In this document: one piece after another, positions 25,443-33,987 of the stretch
Layout: every line of letters begins with the position of its first letter
Position numbering within the stretch: position 1 is the first letter of the stretch
NCBI GenBank assembly: GCA_964468125.1
Contig: CAYXVF010000009.1
Coordinates: 1-64,000, forward strand
Direction of reading: 5' to 3'
Source: CAYXVF01 sp964468125
GTDB lineage: Bacteria > Myxococcota > XYA12-FULL-58-9 > CAYXVF01
Length of the DNA: 64,000 nt
Program-made: the position numbers and the translations under genes
Notes under the pieces: generated by a model
The model's input: the letters and a program-made list of their open reading frames with translations, nothing else
Databases searched by the model: none
Told to the model about the DNA's origin: nothing

Positions 25443-26684
25443 TCAGAGATAGGGGTCACAGGCGGTGCCCATCGGTTGGTCGCGATAGGTGCCGAGGCGG
25501 GTGTAGATCATCTTGGCCGCGGACCACAGGGAGACGTCCACCAGCTCGGTCGCGTCTTCTCCGACGAACCACTTGACGGTCTTTTCCTCGCGACTGACGT
25601 ACTCCATCACCAAGCGGCCAGACTCGGTGAGGAAGACCGCACCCGCTTGATCGACGATCGCGTCATCCAAGGGAATGTGCTCGATATGCCCCTTGCGTCC
25701 GATGAAGAGACGGTAGTCTTCCACCTCTCCCGTGCGTTTCTCGTCGTCGCGTACCCCGTCGACGAAGTAGTAGGTGCCGCGGTTGTTACGGGCGAGAACC
25801 ACGGGATAGCGTTGCCAGCGAGGAGCAAACAGCCGCGCCTGGCCTCGGAGCTTCTTCGCCTCAGCGGCGCCCACTCTTTCGAGGGTGACCGTCTTTTTGC
25901 CACAGGTGAGCTCGAAGACGCCGTCCTTCATGTTGAAGCTCGGACGCTCGAAGCGCGGATCCCAGAAGCCCACGTTGAACGATGTGTCGCCGTTGCTCCC
26001 GCCGCTGCCGACTTGCTGCTCCCAAAGGGCGCCAGGGCTGCCGGCGAGGAAAAGGTCTCGCCCTTTGTTCTCCACGTCGTAGGCCAACACGTTGCCCGTG
26101 GGGTCTTTCAGGAAGACGAGGTCGTCGGGGAGGGTCTGGTCGAGGGGAATGTCTTCAAAACCCTGGGGCATCGCTTTCTTGCCCTTGGGCGGCTTGGGCG
26201 GCAAGCGCAGCATCGCTTGGGTGGTGCGAGATTCGATCCCGAGCTGCTCGAAGACCTGAGCGCCGAGCTTTGGAAGAGCGTCCAAAAGCGCGTCGATCTT
26301 CGGACTGCGAACTCGCACGCTCGCCGCGGAGGTGACTTTGACCTCCTTTGCTTTGATGACCGTCAGTGACACGAGCTGGCTCTCGCCCAGCGTCGCGTAG
26401 TTGCCGCGGATCAAAAACGGCGCGCCGAGCGCCTCGGCGACGTCCGGATAGCAGGACGGTTCGTTGCATCCCATGACCTGGCGGGCAGCATCGTTCTGCA
26501 GCACCGCCTTGACGTCGTCGTGGGTCAGCAACTGGGTGCCCGGGTAGCGTCGAAGGTCCGCGGCGATCGCGCCCTCCAAGGCGTCACATTGGTTCTGGGC
26601 GAGCTCCTTCGGGCACTCGAGAGGGAGCATGACGTACTTCGTAGGCGCCGCGAGCAGCGCAGCGCTGAGCAATGTGGGTATCAT
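25443..26684 (-). CDS. exported protein with a GC-x4-C domain
   Basis: 413 residues from ATG at 26684, which gives a short signal peptide (MIPTLLSAALLAAPTKY). The N-terminal half (about 15-140) contains MGCNEPSCYPDVAEALGA and an alternating beta pattern resembling TolB/CsgG-type N-domains in myxobacterial exported proteins. The C-terminal half is beta-rich, with a DVENKGRDLFLAG segment. It shares the GC-x4-C element and following strand with the small protein at 45442. It is probably periplasmic; the function is unknown. Confidence 0.65.
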   Translation of the reverse strand: MIPTLLSAALLAAPTKYVMLPLECPKELAQNQCDALEGAIAADLRRYPGTQLLTHDDVKAVLQNDAARQVMGCNEPSCYPDVAEALGAPFLIRGNYATLGESQLVSLTVIKAKEVKVTSAASVRVRSPKIDALLDALPKLGAQVFEQLGIESRTTQAMLRLPPKPPKGKKAMPQGFEDIPLDQTLPDDLVFLKDPTGNVLAYDVENKGRDLFLAGSPGALWEQQVGSGGSNGDTSFNVGFWDPRFERPSFNMKDGVFELTCGKKTVTLERVGAAEAKKLRGQARLFAPRWQRYPVVLARNNRGTYYFVDGVRDDEKRTGEVEDYRLFIGRKGHIEHIPLDDAIVDQAGAVFLTESGRLVMEYVSREEKTVKWFVGEDATELVDVSLWSAAKMIYTRLGTYRDQPMGTACDPYL

Positions 26685-26796
26685 CGGCCCGGACCCTAAC
26701 GAAAAGCGGAGCGGCGCTCTAGGCCGCATCTCACTGAAGAACGCGGGACACGCTCGACCTCGCAACGAGGCCTCGAGGCCCGAGGACGACGGGAGC

Positions 26797-28362
26797 CTAG
26801 AAGCTGAAGCCTGGAGCCGTGGGCCGAGCCGCATCCGGGCGAACGGCGCCGGCGGAGTCGGTTGGGAACGGACTCAACTGAAGGAGCCTCGGGTCGAGTT
26901 TCAGATTCGGATCCTTGAACAAATGCGCCACGCGCCGTCGACGCTCCAGCTTCTCGAGGTCGACGTCAGCGCGGAGGGTCGAGCTGATCACGAACCCCTC
27001 CTCCGCGGCCGCGAGGAGCTGGTCCTCGGCCTCTTCGAGTTTTCCCTGGCGAGCCAACAGGATAGCGAGATTGGTCCGCGTACGACCACGCGTGCGCCAC
27101 TCGCTGACACCGGTCGCCAGTCCCAGCGCTCGGTTCAGCGCTCTTTCGGCGAGGCGGTCCTTGCGCTGGAGCAGGTAGACATAGCCGAGTCTCGAGAGCA
27201 CCTCGCCAAACACTCGAGGCTTCTCCGCCATCGCCTGGAGAAGCGTTGCCGCTTCTTCGAGCTTGCCCGCGTCGACCAGTCGACTCGCGAGCTCGAGCTC
27301 GACCATCATGCTTTCCGGGTCCTGGGCCACCGCCTGCCGCGAGACCGCGACGGCGTCGTCGAGGAGGCCGAGCCGAGCCATCGAGTAACCTTTTTGCGAC
27401 AAAGCGTAGGGGCTGCGGGTGACGGTGGAGAGATAGCGGTTCCAGACCGCGAGGGCTTCTTTGTACTCGCGTGTGATGTTGAGGTGCTCACCGAGGTAGC
27501 TCAAGAAGATCAACGCACCCGGCTGGACGCGAACCGCATCCCTCAGAACGGCGGCGCCGGCACTGTTGCTCTTGAATCGGGTGGCCAACCAGTACTCGGA
27601 AAGAATCGCGAAGGGCACGTATGAGCTGGCGCCGCGGGACTTCTTTAGCGCTTCCGCGGCGCGCGCGTTCTGAAGCGACAGGGAGCTCGCGAGGCTGAGC
27701 GCTGCCCAGGCGTCGACAAACCTGGGGTCGAGCTTCACCGCCTCCTCGCAGCGCGTGCGTGCCGCGGCGAGAGTGGTGGTCTCGACCACGTGGGATTTGC
27801 GAAGCCCCATCGGCTGGCGGACGAGCGGGGCGTAGCAGGCGAGGTAGGCGCCCATGGCTGCGCCGGAGTCGCTTCGCGGATGGACCGCGCCCGTAGGCAG
27901 CGAAATCCCGTCAAAGGCCGCGACCGCCTTTGCCAGAGCTAGGCCGCCGGATTTGACCGCAGCCGCGGGGTCAGACGGCAGGTCGACGACCACCGGAACG
28001 GTCTCGTCGCCGCGAAATGCCGTCGCCGTCAATCGCCAGCCGCCTTGCGTTCGCGTGATGGTGCCGTAGGTCCCGGTGGCGGCGCCGAGCAGCGTTGCTG
28101 CCGCCTGGCGCATCTCGTCCTCGGCCAGATCGGCGCTGGTCCAGCCGCGGTGGCGCGCCATGCTCAGCACCTGTTTGAGGTGGAGGTGGTGGTAGGCCCC
28201 GGTCTGATAGAGCGCTGCTCCGGCCACGTCCGCAATGCCGTAGCCGAGCTCGATCCCCGCTGGCTCATTCGCGTGGGGAGGAAAGACCGCGGGAGTTGTG
28301 CGTTTGACGGCCTGGGCGGGGGCTGCTCCGAGCAGCGTGAGCAGAATGATTGCGAGTCGCAT
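26797..28362 (-). CDS. exported TPR-repeat protein
   Basis: 521 residues with a Sec signal peptide (MRLAIILLTLLGAAPAQA). Residues about 20-190 form an N-terminal alpha/beta domain like the TolB-N or adenylate-cyclase-associated type. From about 200 to 480 there are tetratricopeptide repeats, recognisable from the paired helices such as EEAVKLDPRFVDAWAAL, AVSRQAVAQDPESMMVELEL and AERALNRALGLA. TPR arrays bind protein partners. The gene ends 113 bases before the exported protein gene downstream. Confidence 0.75.
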   Translation of the reverse strand: MRLAIILLTLLGAAPAQAVKRTTPAVFPPHANEPAGIELGYGIADVAGAALYQTGAYHHLHLKQVLSMARHRGWTSADLAEDEMRQAAATLLGAATGTYGTITRTQGGWRLTATAFRGDETVPVVVDLPSDPAAAVKSGGLALAKAVAAFDGISLPTGAVHPRSDSGAAMGAYLACYAPLVRQPMGLRKSHVVETTTLAAARTRCEEAVKLDPRFVDAWAALSLASSLSLQNARAAEALKKSRGASSYVPFAILSEYWLATRFKSNSAGAAVLRDAVRVQPGALIFLSYLGEHLNITREYKEALAVWNRYLSTVTRSPYALSQKGYSMARLGLLDDAVAVSRQAVAQDPESMMVELELASRLVDAGKLEEAATLLQAMAEKPRVFGEVLSRLGYVYLLQRKDRLAERALNRALGLATGVSEWRTRGRTRTNLAILLARQGKLEEAEDQLLAAAEEGFVISSTLRADVDLEKLERRRRVAHLFKDPNLKLDPRLLQLSPFPTDSAGAVRPDAARPTAPGFSF

Positions 28363-28452
28363 GATGGCTCCGGTACTGCGGCAGTAGACCCTATCGACCC
28401 TACGCCAGCAAGGCGCATCGCTCGGTCCCTCGCGCCTGATGGGCGTCTGCTC

Positions 28453-29517
28453 TTACCTAGCCGCCTTGCGTTTTCGGCGAACGGGCTCGAGGTTGGGTGG
28501 AACGATGACCTTCTGCACTTCGACGTCGACCTCAATCCGTTTGCCTCTTCGAAGCACCGTATAGGGGATCACGTCGCCTGCCTTCAAACCGGTGAGATAT
28601 TCGTGCACCTGCTCCTTCTGCCCCACGTTGAGGTCTCCCACTTTGACGATGAGGTCACCACCGAGGATGAGGGTAACGCCACCCACTGTCGCTTCGATGT
28701 CACCACCTCGGAGTCCGGCGCTGTAGGCGGAAGAGCCGGGCTGCACCCGCTCCACGAGGAGCGCGTCCCGTTCCGCCCAGTTCATGGCTTCGGCGAGAGG
28801 GGCGGGGATGCGTCGCAGGGTCACGCCGATGTAAGGAATCGCCTCGAGAAACAGACGTCGCCGTACGGTGTCCGATGGAACGGCGAACCCGAGACCGACG
28901 CTACCGCCGGAGGTGGACGCAAGAAAGCTCGCGATTCCGATCACCTGGCCGCTACGATTGAACAGCGCCCCTCCCGAGTTGCCTTGATTGATGGCCGCAT
29001 CGGTCTGGATCACGTTCTTGGGCAGAAAAGCGAGCTCATGACCGAACTCCGTGCGAATGGCGCTGACGATGCCGGTGGTGAGCGTGTGCTTGAGGCCCAA
29101 GGGAGCACCGATGCAAAAGACAGGCTCGCCCACGACGAGCTCGGACGAGCCGCCGAGCTCGGGTACGTATGTGCCCGCAGGCATTTCGGCGACTTTCAAC
29201 AACGCGAGGTCCTCGCTGCGGGACAGGGTCACCACGTCGGCCACCTGACGCTCGCCATTCTTGAACTCGACGATGATCTCCCAGGCTTGCTCCACCACGT
29301 GGCCGGCGGTAGCGACGAAGCCGTCGCCATGGAGCACGACACCGCTGCCGACGCCCGGTGCGCCGGGAGCGTAGGCGTAGACCGTGACCACCGACGGAGC
29401 GAGGCCATCGTAGAGGCCGTTGAGGTTTTCGATCGATGAAGAGCGGTTGGTGCGAGCGGCAACGGGTGCTGCCACGAGCAGGACTAGGGCTGCGAGCCAA
29501 ACGTGTCTCGTTCGCAT
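28453..29517 (-). CDS. HtrA/DegP-type serine protease with PDZ domain
   Basis: 354 residues from ATG at 29517, chosen because it begins a signal peptide (MRTRHVWLAALVLLVAAPVAA). The trypsin-like catalytic triad is His in TAGHVV, Asp in SEDLALLKV and Ser in GNSGGALF, all in HtrA spacing. The C-terminal PDZ domain (about 235-330) has GLRGGDIEATVGG. One PDZ and length near 350 fit DegS or short HtrA proteins. It should act in periplasmic protein quality control or signal proteolysis. The start codon overlaps an ATG on the opposite strand (CATG at 29515-29518). Confidence 0.88.
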   Translation of the reverse strand: MRTRHVWLAALVLLVAAPVAARTNRSSSIENLNGLYDGLAPSVVTVYAYAPGAPGVGSGVVLHGDGFVATAGHVVEQAWEIIVEFKNGERQVADVVTLSRSEDLALLKVAEMPAGTYVPELGGSSELVVGEPVFCIGAPLGLKHTLTTGIVSAIRTEFGHELAFLPKNVIQTDAAINQGNSGGALFNRSGQVIGIASFLASTSGGSVGLGFAVPSDTVRRRLFLEAIPYIGVTLRRIPAPLAEAMNWAERDALLVERVQPGSSAYSAGLRGGDIEATVGGVTLILGGDLIVKVGDLNVGQKEQVHEYLTGLKAGDVIPYTVLRRGKRIEVDVEVQKVIVPPNLEPVRRKRKAAR

Positions 29518-29596
29518 GATGCACCGAAACACACCGGAAAACCCCGTCGACATCAAGCGCAGCGGTGGTGGTTGGGCCCACATCCATGCGCCCTTG

Positions 29597-30592
29597 ATGG
29601 GCCTGTGGGATTGGCGGATGCTGCGAAGCATGTGGCTCGCGCTATCCATTTTCGTCGCCATTCTCCTCCTGGTGACGGTCTATGACCTGTTGCAGACCCG
29701 CCACGCGATCCTGCGAAACTTTCCGATCATCGGGCACTTTCGATACATTCTCGAGGCGGTGGGGCCGGAGCTTCGCCAGTACATCGTCACCAACAACAAC
29801 GAAGAACGGCCCTTCAGTCGCGACCAGCGCCGATGGATCTACGCGTCGTCAAAGAAGGAGAACAACTACTTCGGCTTTGGAACGGACAACGACCTCGAGC
29901 TCTCCCCGAACCACATCGTCATTCGCCACAGCCCGTTCCCGCGACCCGATCCGCACCCAGGCGAACCTGGCTACGACGCGATGCACGCGCTCCCCTGCGC
30001 CAAGATCCTCGGAGAAGCCCGCGACCGTCCCGGCAGCTTTCGGCCGAGCTCCGTCGTGAATGTGTCTGCGATGAGCTTTGGAGCGCTGAGTGGCAACGCC
30101 GTCGCCGCGCTCAACGAGGGCTGCAAGATCGCCGGGTGCTTGCACAACAGTGGTGAGGGCGGAGTGAGCGTGAACCACCAGCGAGGCGGGGATCTCATAT
30201 GGCAGCTCGGGACTGGATACTTCGGCTGCCGCACGGAGGACGGGCGTTTCGACGAGAATGCGTTTCTGCGAGTGATCGAAGCCAATCCAGTGCGAACGGT
30301 GGAGATCAAGCTCAGCCAGGGGGCGAAGCCGGGAGTCGGGGGATTCTTGCCTGCCTCGAAGATCACGGCCGAGATCGCTCAGGCCCGCGGAATTCCGATG
30401 GGCAAAGACTGTGTGAGCCCGTCCCACCACGCCGAGTTTCATTCGGTCGACGAGATGCTCCGCTTCGTCGAGCGCCTCGCGGCGGCGAGTGGGTTGCGCA
30501 TCGGCATCAAGTCTGCGGTGGGGCATGAAGTCTTTAACTACGACCCGCGCTGGGGCGTCATTCGCGAAGCGCCTCAGCGCGCGGTGCACTAG
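29597..30592 (+). pseudogene. C-terminally truncated FMN-binding glutamate synthase-like gene
   Basis: About 331 residues from ATG at 29597; starts at 29516 and 29618 are also possible. A membrane helix (LALSIFVAILLLVTVY) is followed by the strongly conserved family opening (TRHAILRNFPIIGHFRYILE, ERPFSRDQRRWIYASSK, NNYFGFGTDND) and the first half of the glutamate synthase alpha/beta barrel (ALSGNAVAALNEG, HNSGEGGVS, KPGVGGFLPASK). Family members are usually about 500 residues or more. The second half, with the FMN-phosphate site and Cys motif, is missing: the frame ends AVGHEVFNYDPRWGVIREA and then stops 12 bases before pgi. It is probably a remnant, or possibly a shortened protein. Confidence 0.6.
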
Positions 30593-30604
30593 GAGCATAA
30601 TTCC

Positions 30605-32218
30605 ATGCGACGAAACGAGCTTCCTGAATGGCGTGCACTCGAGCGCGAAGCTGAACGATTGAAGTCAACGCACCTGCGCGCCCTCTTCGCTGAGGATCCG
30701 GTGAGGGTCGCTCGAATGACGCTCACTGTCGGAGACTTGTTGGTCGATTTCTCGAAACACCGTGTCGACCAGGAGGTGATGGTAGCGCTCCATGCGCTCG
30801 CGCGTGCCTCGGGGGTTGCGGAGCGAGCCGAAGCGATGTTTGTGGGGGAGCACATCAACGTGACCGAGGATCGCGCGGTGCTTCACGTAGCTCTGCGCAA
30901 TCGCTCCGATCGTCCCGTGGGGGAGGACGGGGATGTGATGCCTTCGGTCAGGGAAGTGCTCGACCGCATGGCTCGTTTTTCCGATCGCGTTCGCGACGGA
31001 AGCTGGACAGGGTACACGGGAAAGCGGATTCGGACCGTGGTGAATGTGGGCATCGGTGGATCGGACCTCGGCCCGGTGATGGCCTACGAAGCTCTCAAGT
31101 CCTACTCCGACCGCGCTCTCACCCTTCGTTTCGTTTCCAACATCGATGGTACTCATTTCGCCGAGGCGATACGCGACCTGGACCCAGAAGAGACGCTCTT
31201 CGTCATTGCGAGCAAAACGTTTACCACCCTCGAAACGATGACGAACGCCCGGACCGCCCGTACGTGGCTCTTGGAGAAGCTCGGCGACGAGGCGGCGATC
31301 GCGAAACACTTCGTAGCGTTGTCCACGAATCGCAAGGGAGTCGAGGAGTTTGGGATCGACCCGGAGAACATGTTCGGTTTCTGGGATTGGGTCGGTGGTC
31401 GATACAGCCTGACGTCGGCGATCGGGCTTCCGGTCATGATCGCGATCGGACCCGAGCAGTTTTACGAGATGCTCGATGGCTTCCACGCGATCGATGAGCA
31501 CTTCCGGGAGGCGCCAGCGGAAGAGAACGTGCCACTGATTCTTGGGCTCCTCGGCGTCTGGTACAACAACTTCATGGGGGCCGATAGTCAGGCGATTCTA
31601 CCCTACGAACAATACCTGCATCGCTTCGCCGCGTATTTTCAGCAGGGCAACATGGAGTCGAACGGAAAGTCCGTGACCCTGAGCGGCGAGCGCGTCGACT
31701 GGGAGACCGGACCGATCATCTGGGGTGAGCCCGGAACCAATGGCCAGCACGCGTTCTATCAGCTCATTCACCAGGGCACGAAGCTGATCCCTGTCGATTT
31801 CATCGCCTTTGCGCGCTCGGAGAATCCCCTCGGGGATCACCACGACAAGCTCATCGCGAACGTGATCGCTCAGTCCGAAGCGCTGGCATTCGGAAAGACC
31901 GCCGACGAGGTCCGTGCGGAAGGAGTGGATGAGCGCCTCATCCCCCACAAGACTTTCGAGGGGAATCGCCCGAGCACGACGATCCTAGCGCCTCGTCTCA
32001 CGCCCTCAACTCTTGGCCAGCTGGTGGCGCTCTATGAGCACGTAATCTTCGTGCAGGGGGCGGTGTGGGACATCAACAGTTTCGACCAGTGGGGAGTGGA
32101 GCTCGGCAAGGTCCTGGCCAAGCGCGTGCTTTCGGAGCTGGGCGACGAGGAGCCGGAGCTGGATCACGACCCCTCAACCAATCAACTCATCCGCTGGTAT
32201 CGCACCCACCGCCGCTGA
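30605..32218 (+). CDS. pgi: glucose-6-phosphate isomerase
   Basis: 537 residues, the usual size for the large bacterial PGI. It interconverts glucose 6-phosphate and fructose 6-phosphate. Signature elements are VGIGGSDLGPVMAYEAL, FVIASKTFTTLETMTN, MFGFWDWVGGRYSLTSAIG, NGQHAFYQLIHQGTK (catalytic Glu/His region) and the C-terminal SFDQWGVELGKVLAK. A GGAGC ribosome site precedes the ATG. It is flanked by the truncated glutamate synthase-like gene and a response regulator, neither linked to glycolysis. Confidence 0.97.
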   Translation: MRRNELPEWRALEREAERLKSTHLRALFAEDPVRVARMTLTVGDLLVDFSKHRVDQEVMVALHALARASGVAERAEAMFVGEHINVTEDRAVLHVALRNRSDRPVGEDGDVMPSVREVLDRMARFSDRVRDGSWTGYTGKRIRTVVNVGIGGSDLGPVMAYEALKSYSDRALTLRFVSNIDGTHFAEAIRDLDPEETLFVIASKTFTTLETMTNARTARTWLLEKLGDEAAIAKHFVALSTNRKGVEEFGIDPENMFGFWDWVGGRYSLTSAIGLPVMIAIGPEQFYEMLDGFHAIDEHFREAPAEENVPLILGLLGVWYNNFMGADSQAILPYEQYLHRFAAYFQQGNMESNGKSVTLSGERVDWETGPIIWGEPGTNGQHAFYQLIHQGTKLIPVDFIAFARSENPLGDHHDKLIANVIAQSEALAFGKTADEVRAEGVDERLIPHKTFEGNRPSTTILAPRLTPSTLGQLVALYEHVIFVQGAVWDINSFDQWGVELGKVLAKRVLSELGDEEPELDHDPSTNQLIRWYRTHRR

Positions 32219-32269
32219 CATCGTACTTTCCACCTCCGCCGCGATGGATCGGGTAGACTCGAGAGGCGG

Positions 32270-32719
32270 ATGGGGACCGAAAACAGGCAATACCGGATTC
32301 TCGTCGTAGACGACGAATCGGCGATCTGTGCGCTCCTGGAGATGGCCCTGAGCGCCGAGGGCCATCAGGTCGAGACCGTTGGAGACCCGAACCTCGCGCT
32401 CGATCGACTTCATGACGCAGTCTTCGACCTGGTCATCAGCGACATCAACATGCCCGGGCTCGATGGACACGCGCTCGTAGATAGAATCGTCGCGAGTCGT
32501 CCGGGGTTGCCGGTGATCATGATAACAGCCAAGGCGAGCTCGGAAACGATCAGCAAGTCCTTCGCCCAGGGCATTCGAGCGTTCCTCGTGAAACCCTTCG
32601 ATGACATCGGAGAGGTGGTTGAAAAAGTCGACTCGGTCCTTGACGCGGCGATGCGCCGTCGAGAGACCCAATCCTCAATTCGCCGGATTCGCATGACCCT
32701 CTTGGGAGATGGCGAGTGA
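32270..32719 (+). CDS. single-domain (CheY-like) response regulator
   Basis: 149 residues. Receiver domain residues are all present: acidic pair in LVVDDES, phospho-acceptor Asp in LVISDINMPG, Thr in MITAKAS and Lys in LVKPFD. There is no DNA-binding output domain, only a short basic tail. It therefore works by protein contact or as a relay. It overlaps the FecR-like gene by GTGA (32716-32719) and is part of a three-gene operon with that gene and a histidine kinase, which is its probable partner. Confidence 0.9.
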   Translation: MGTENRQYRILVVDDESAICALLEMALSAEGHQVETVGDPNLALDRLHDAVFDLVISDINMPGLDGHALVDRIVASRPGLPVIMITAKASSETISKSFAQGIRAFLVKPFDDIGEVVEKVDSVLDAAMRRRETQSSIRRIRMTLLGDGE

Positions 32720-33987
32720 GTGTCTGGATCGCAGATCGACGGCGGGAGCGAATCGAGGACCTGACCGACCTCTCTCTCGGTGTCGCCTGCGTCGTGGGGA
32801 TTGCTGTCGCGCTCGTCAGCCTGGTTCAAGAAAGCCAGGACGTGGGAGCTCGCGGCGAGATCAGTCTAGAACCGATCGGTCGACTCTCCGTCGCGGTGTC
32901 CCAGGTGCGACGACGCGCCGTGAGCAGCTTGGTCTGGCGCGATGTTTCGACCGGCGCTCCGATCTACGACGGCGACACGATGTTCGTGCCGCCCCTCGCA
33001 TACGCCCGGGTCACCCTCGACGATGGATCCGAGCTGGTTCTCGACCCGGAGAGCCTGACGGTCATCGAGAAGTCGAGCGACGATTCGGGTTTGCGGGTCA
33101 GTGTTGCTCGCGGAACCGTCTCGGGACTTTCGGCGGGTCCGGGTGCGGTCACCGTGCGGGCCGGATCCGTGCGGGCGGTCCTCGGTGACGATGCGCAAGC
33201 GCGTTTGTCGGTCAACGGCGAAGAGGTTGCGATCGATGTGCTCGCGGGAGCCGGTGAGGTTGACGCCAGCGGCGAGAAGTTCGTCCTCACGCCGGAAACG
33301 GGTCTTCGCGTGAACGAGGAGGGAGCGAGAACCGTGCGCTACCCCGCGATCCTCACCGCGCCAAGCGCGAATGCACGGATAGGCGTCGCGGCCGCCGTAC
33401 GCGGGATTGAGCTTCGTTGGTCCGGCGAGCTCGTCGACGCCGAGCTCTGGCTTGCGAGTGACCGACAGTTTCGAGATGTCGTTCGACGCCCTGCTACCGC
33501 CGAAGCAGCGACCCTCTCGCTCACCCGACCGGGCCGCTACTTCTGGAAGGTCGTCGATGCGAACGGTAGCGATGCGAGTGCGGTAGCTCGATTCTGGATC
33601 GTGCCGCCGGAGCCTCCCAAGCTCCTGTCGCCGGTCAGTGACTTTACCGTCCAAGCCGCCTCGGATGGCACGCTTCGTTTGGGGTGGTCTGCGGTCAACG
33701 GCGCCGGTCGCTACCGGGTGGAGCTCGTCGACGTGTCCGATCAGGAGCTCGATGAGCGACGCGACCTCTTGACCTTGCCCAAGCCCCAAACGAGCGTCTG
33801 GACGCGCGAGACCGCAGAACGACGCGTGTACGTCCCTTTGAGCCTGGCCGCCGGAAAGTATCGCTGGCGCGTCGTGCCCATCGGGGGCGAATCGGGTCGC
33901 CCCTCGCCCTATCGCTCGCTTCGTCTCACCGAGGCTGAGTTGTTGCAGGCGCCAGAAGTCTTGGATCCCTCGGTGGTGGTGGAGTGA
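32716..33987 (+). CDS. membrane-anchored FecR-domain protein
   Basis: 423 residues from a GTG at 32716. One membrane helix (about 19-38) follows a short cytoplasmic N-terminus. The periplasmic part has a FecR-like beta domain (about 60-190, with YARVTLDDGSELVLDPES and VRAGSVRAVLGDDAQ). Two later beta-sandwich segments contain GRYFWKVVD and GKYRWRVV. Classical FecR works with ECF sigma factors; here it is fused in an operon to a receiver protein and a histidine kinase, so it may be a periplasmic accessory sensor. This is inference from context. Confidence 0.8.
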   Translation: MSVWIADRRRERIEDLTDLSLGVACVVGIAVALVSLVQESQDVGARGEISLEPIGRLSVAVSQVRRRAVSSLVWRDVSTGAPIYDGDTMFVPPLAYARVTLDDGSELVLDPESLTVIEKSSDDSGLRVSVARGTVSGLSAGPGAVTVRAGSVRAVLGDDAQARLSVNGEEVAIDVLAGAGEVDASGEKFVLTPETGLRVNEEGARTVRYPAILTAPSANARIGVAAAVRGIELRWSGELVDAELWLASDRQFRDVVRRPATAEAATLSLTRPGRYFWKVVDANGSDASAVARFWIVPPEPPKLLSPVSDFTVQAASDGTLRLGWSAVNGAGRYRVELVDVSDQELDERRDLLTLPKPQTSVWTRETAERRVYVPLSLAAGKYRWRVVPIGGESGRPSPYRSLRLTEAELLQAPEVLDPSVVVE

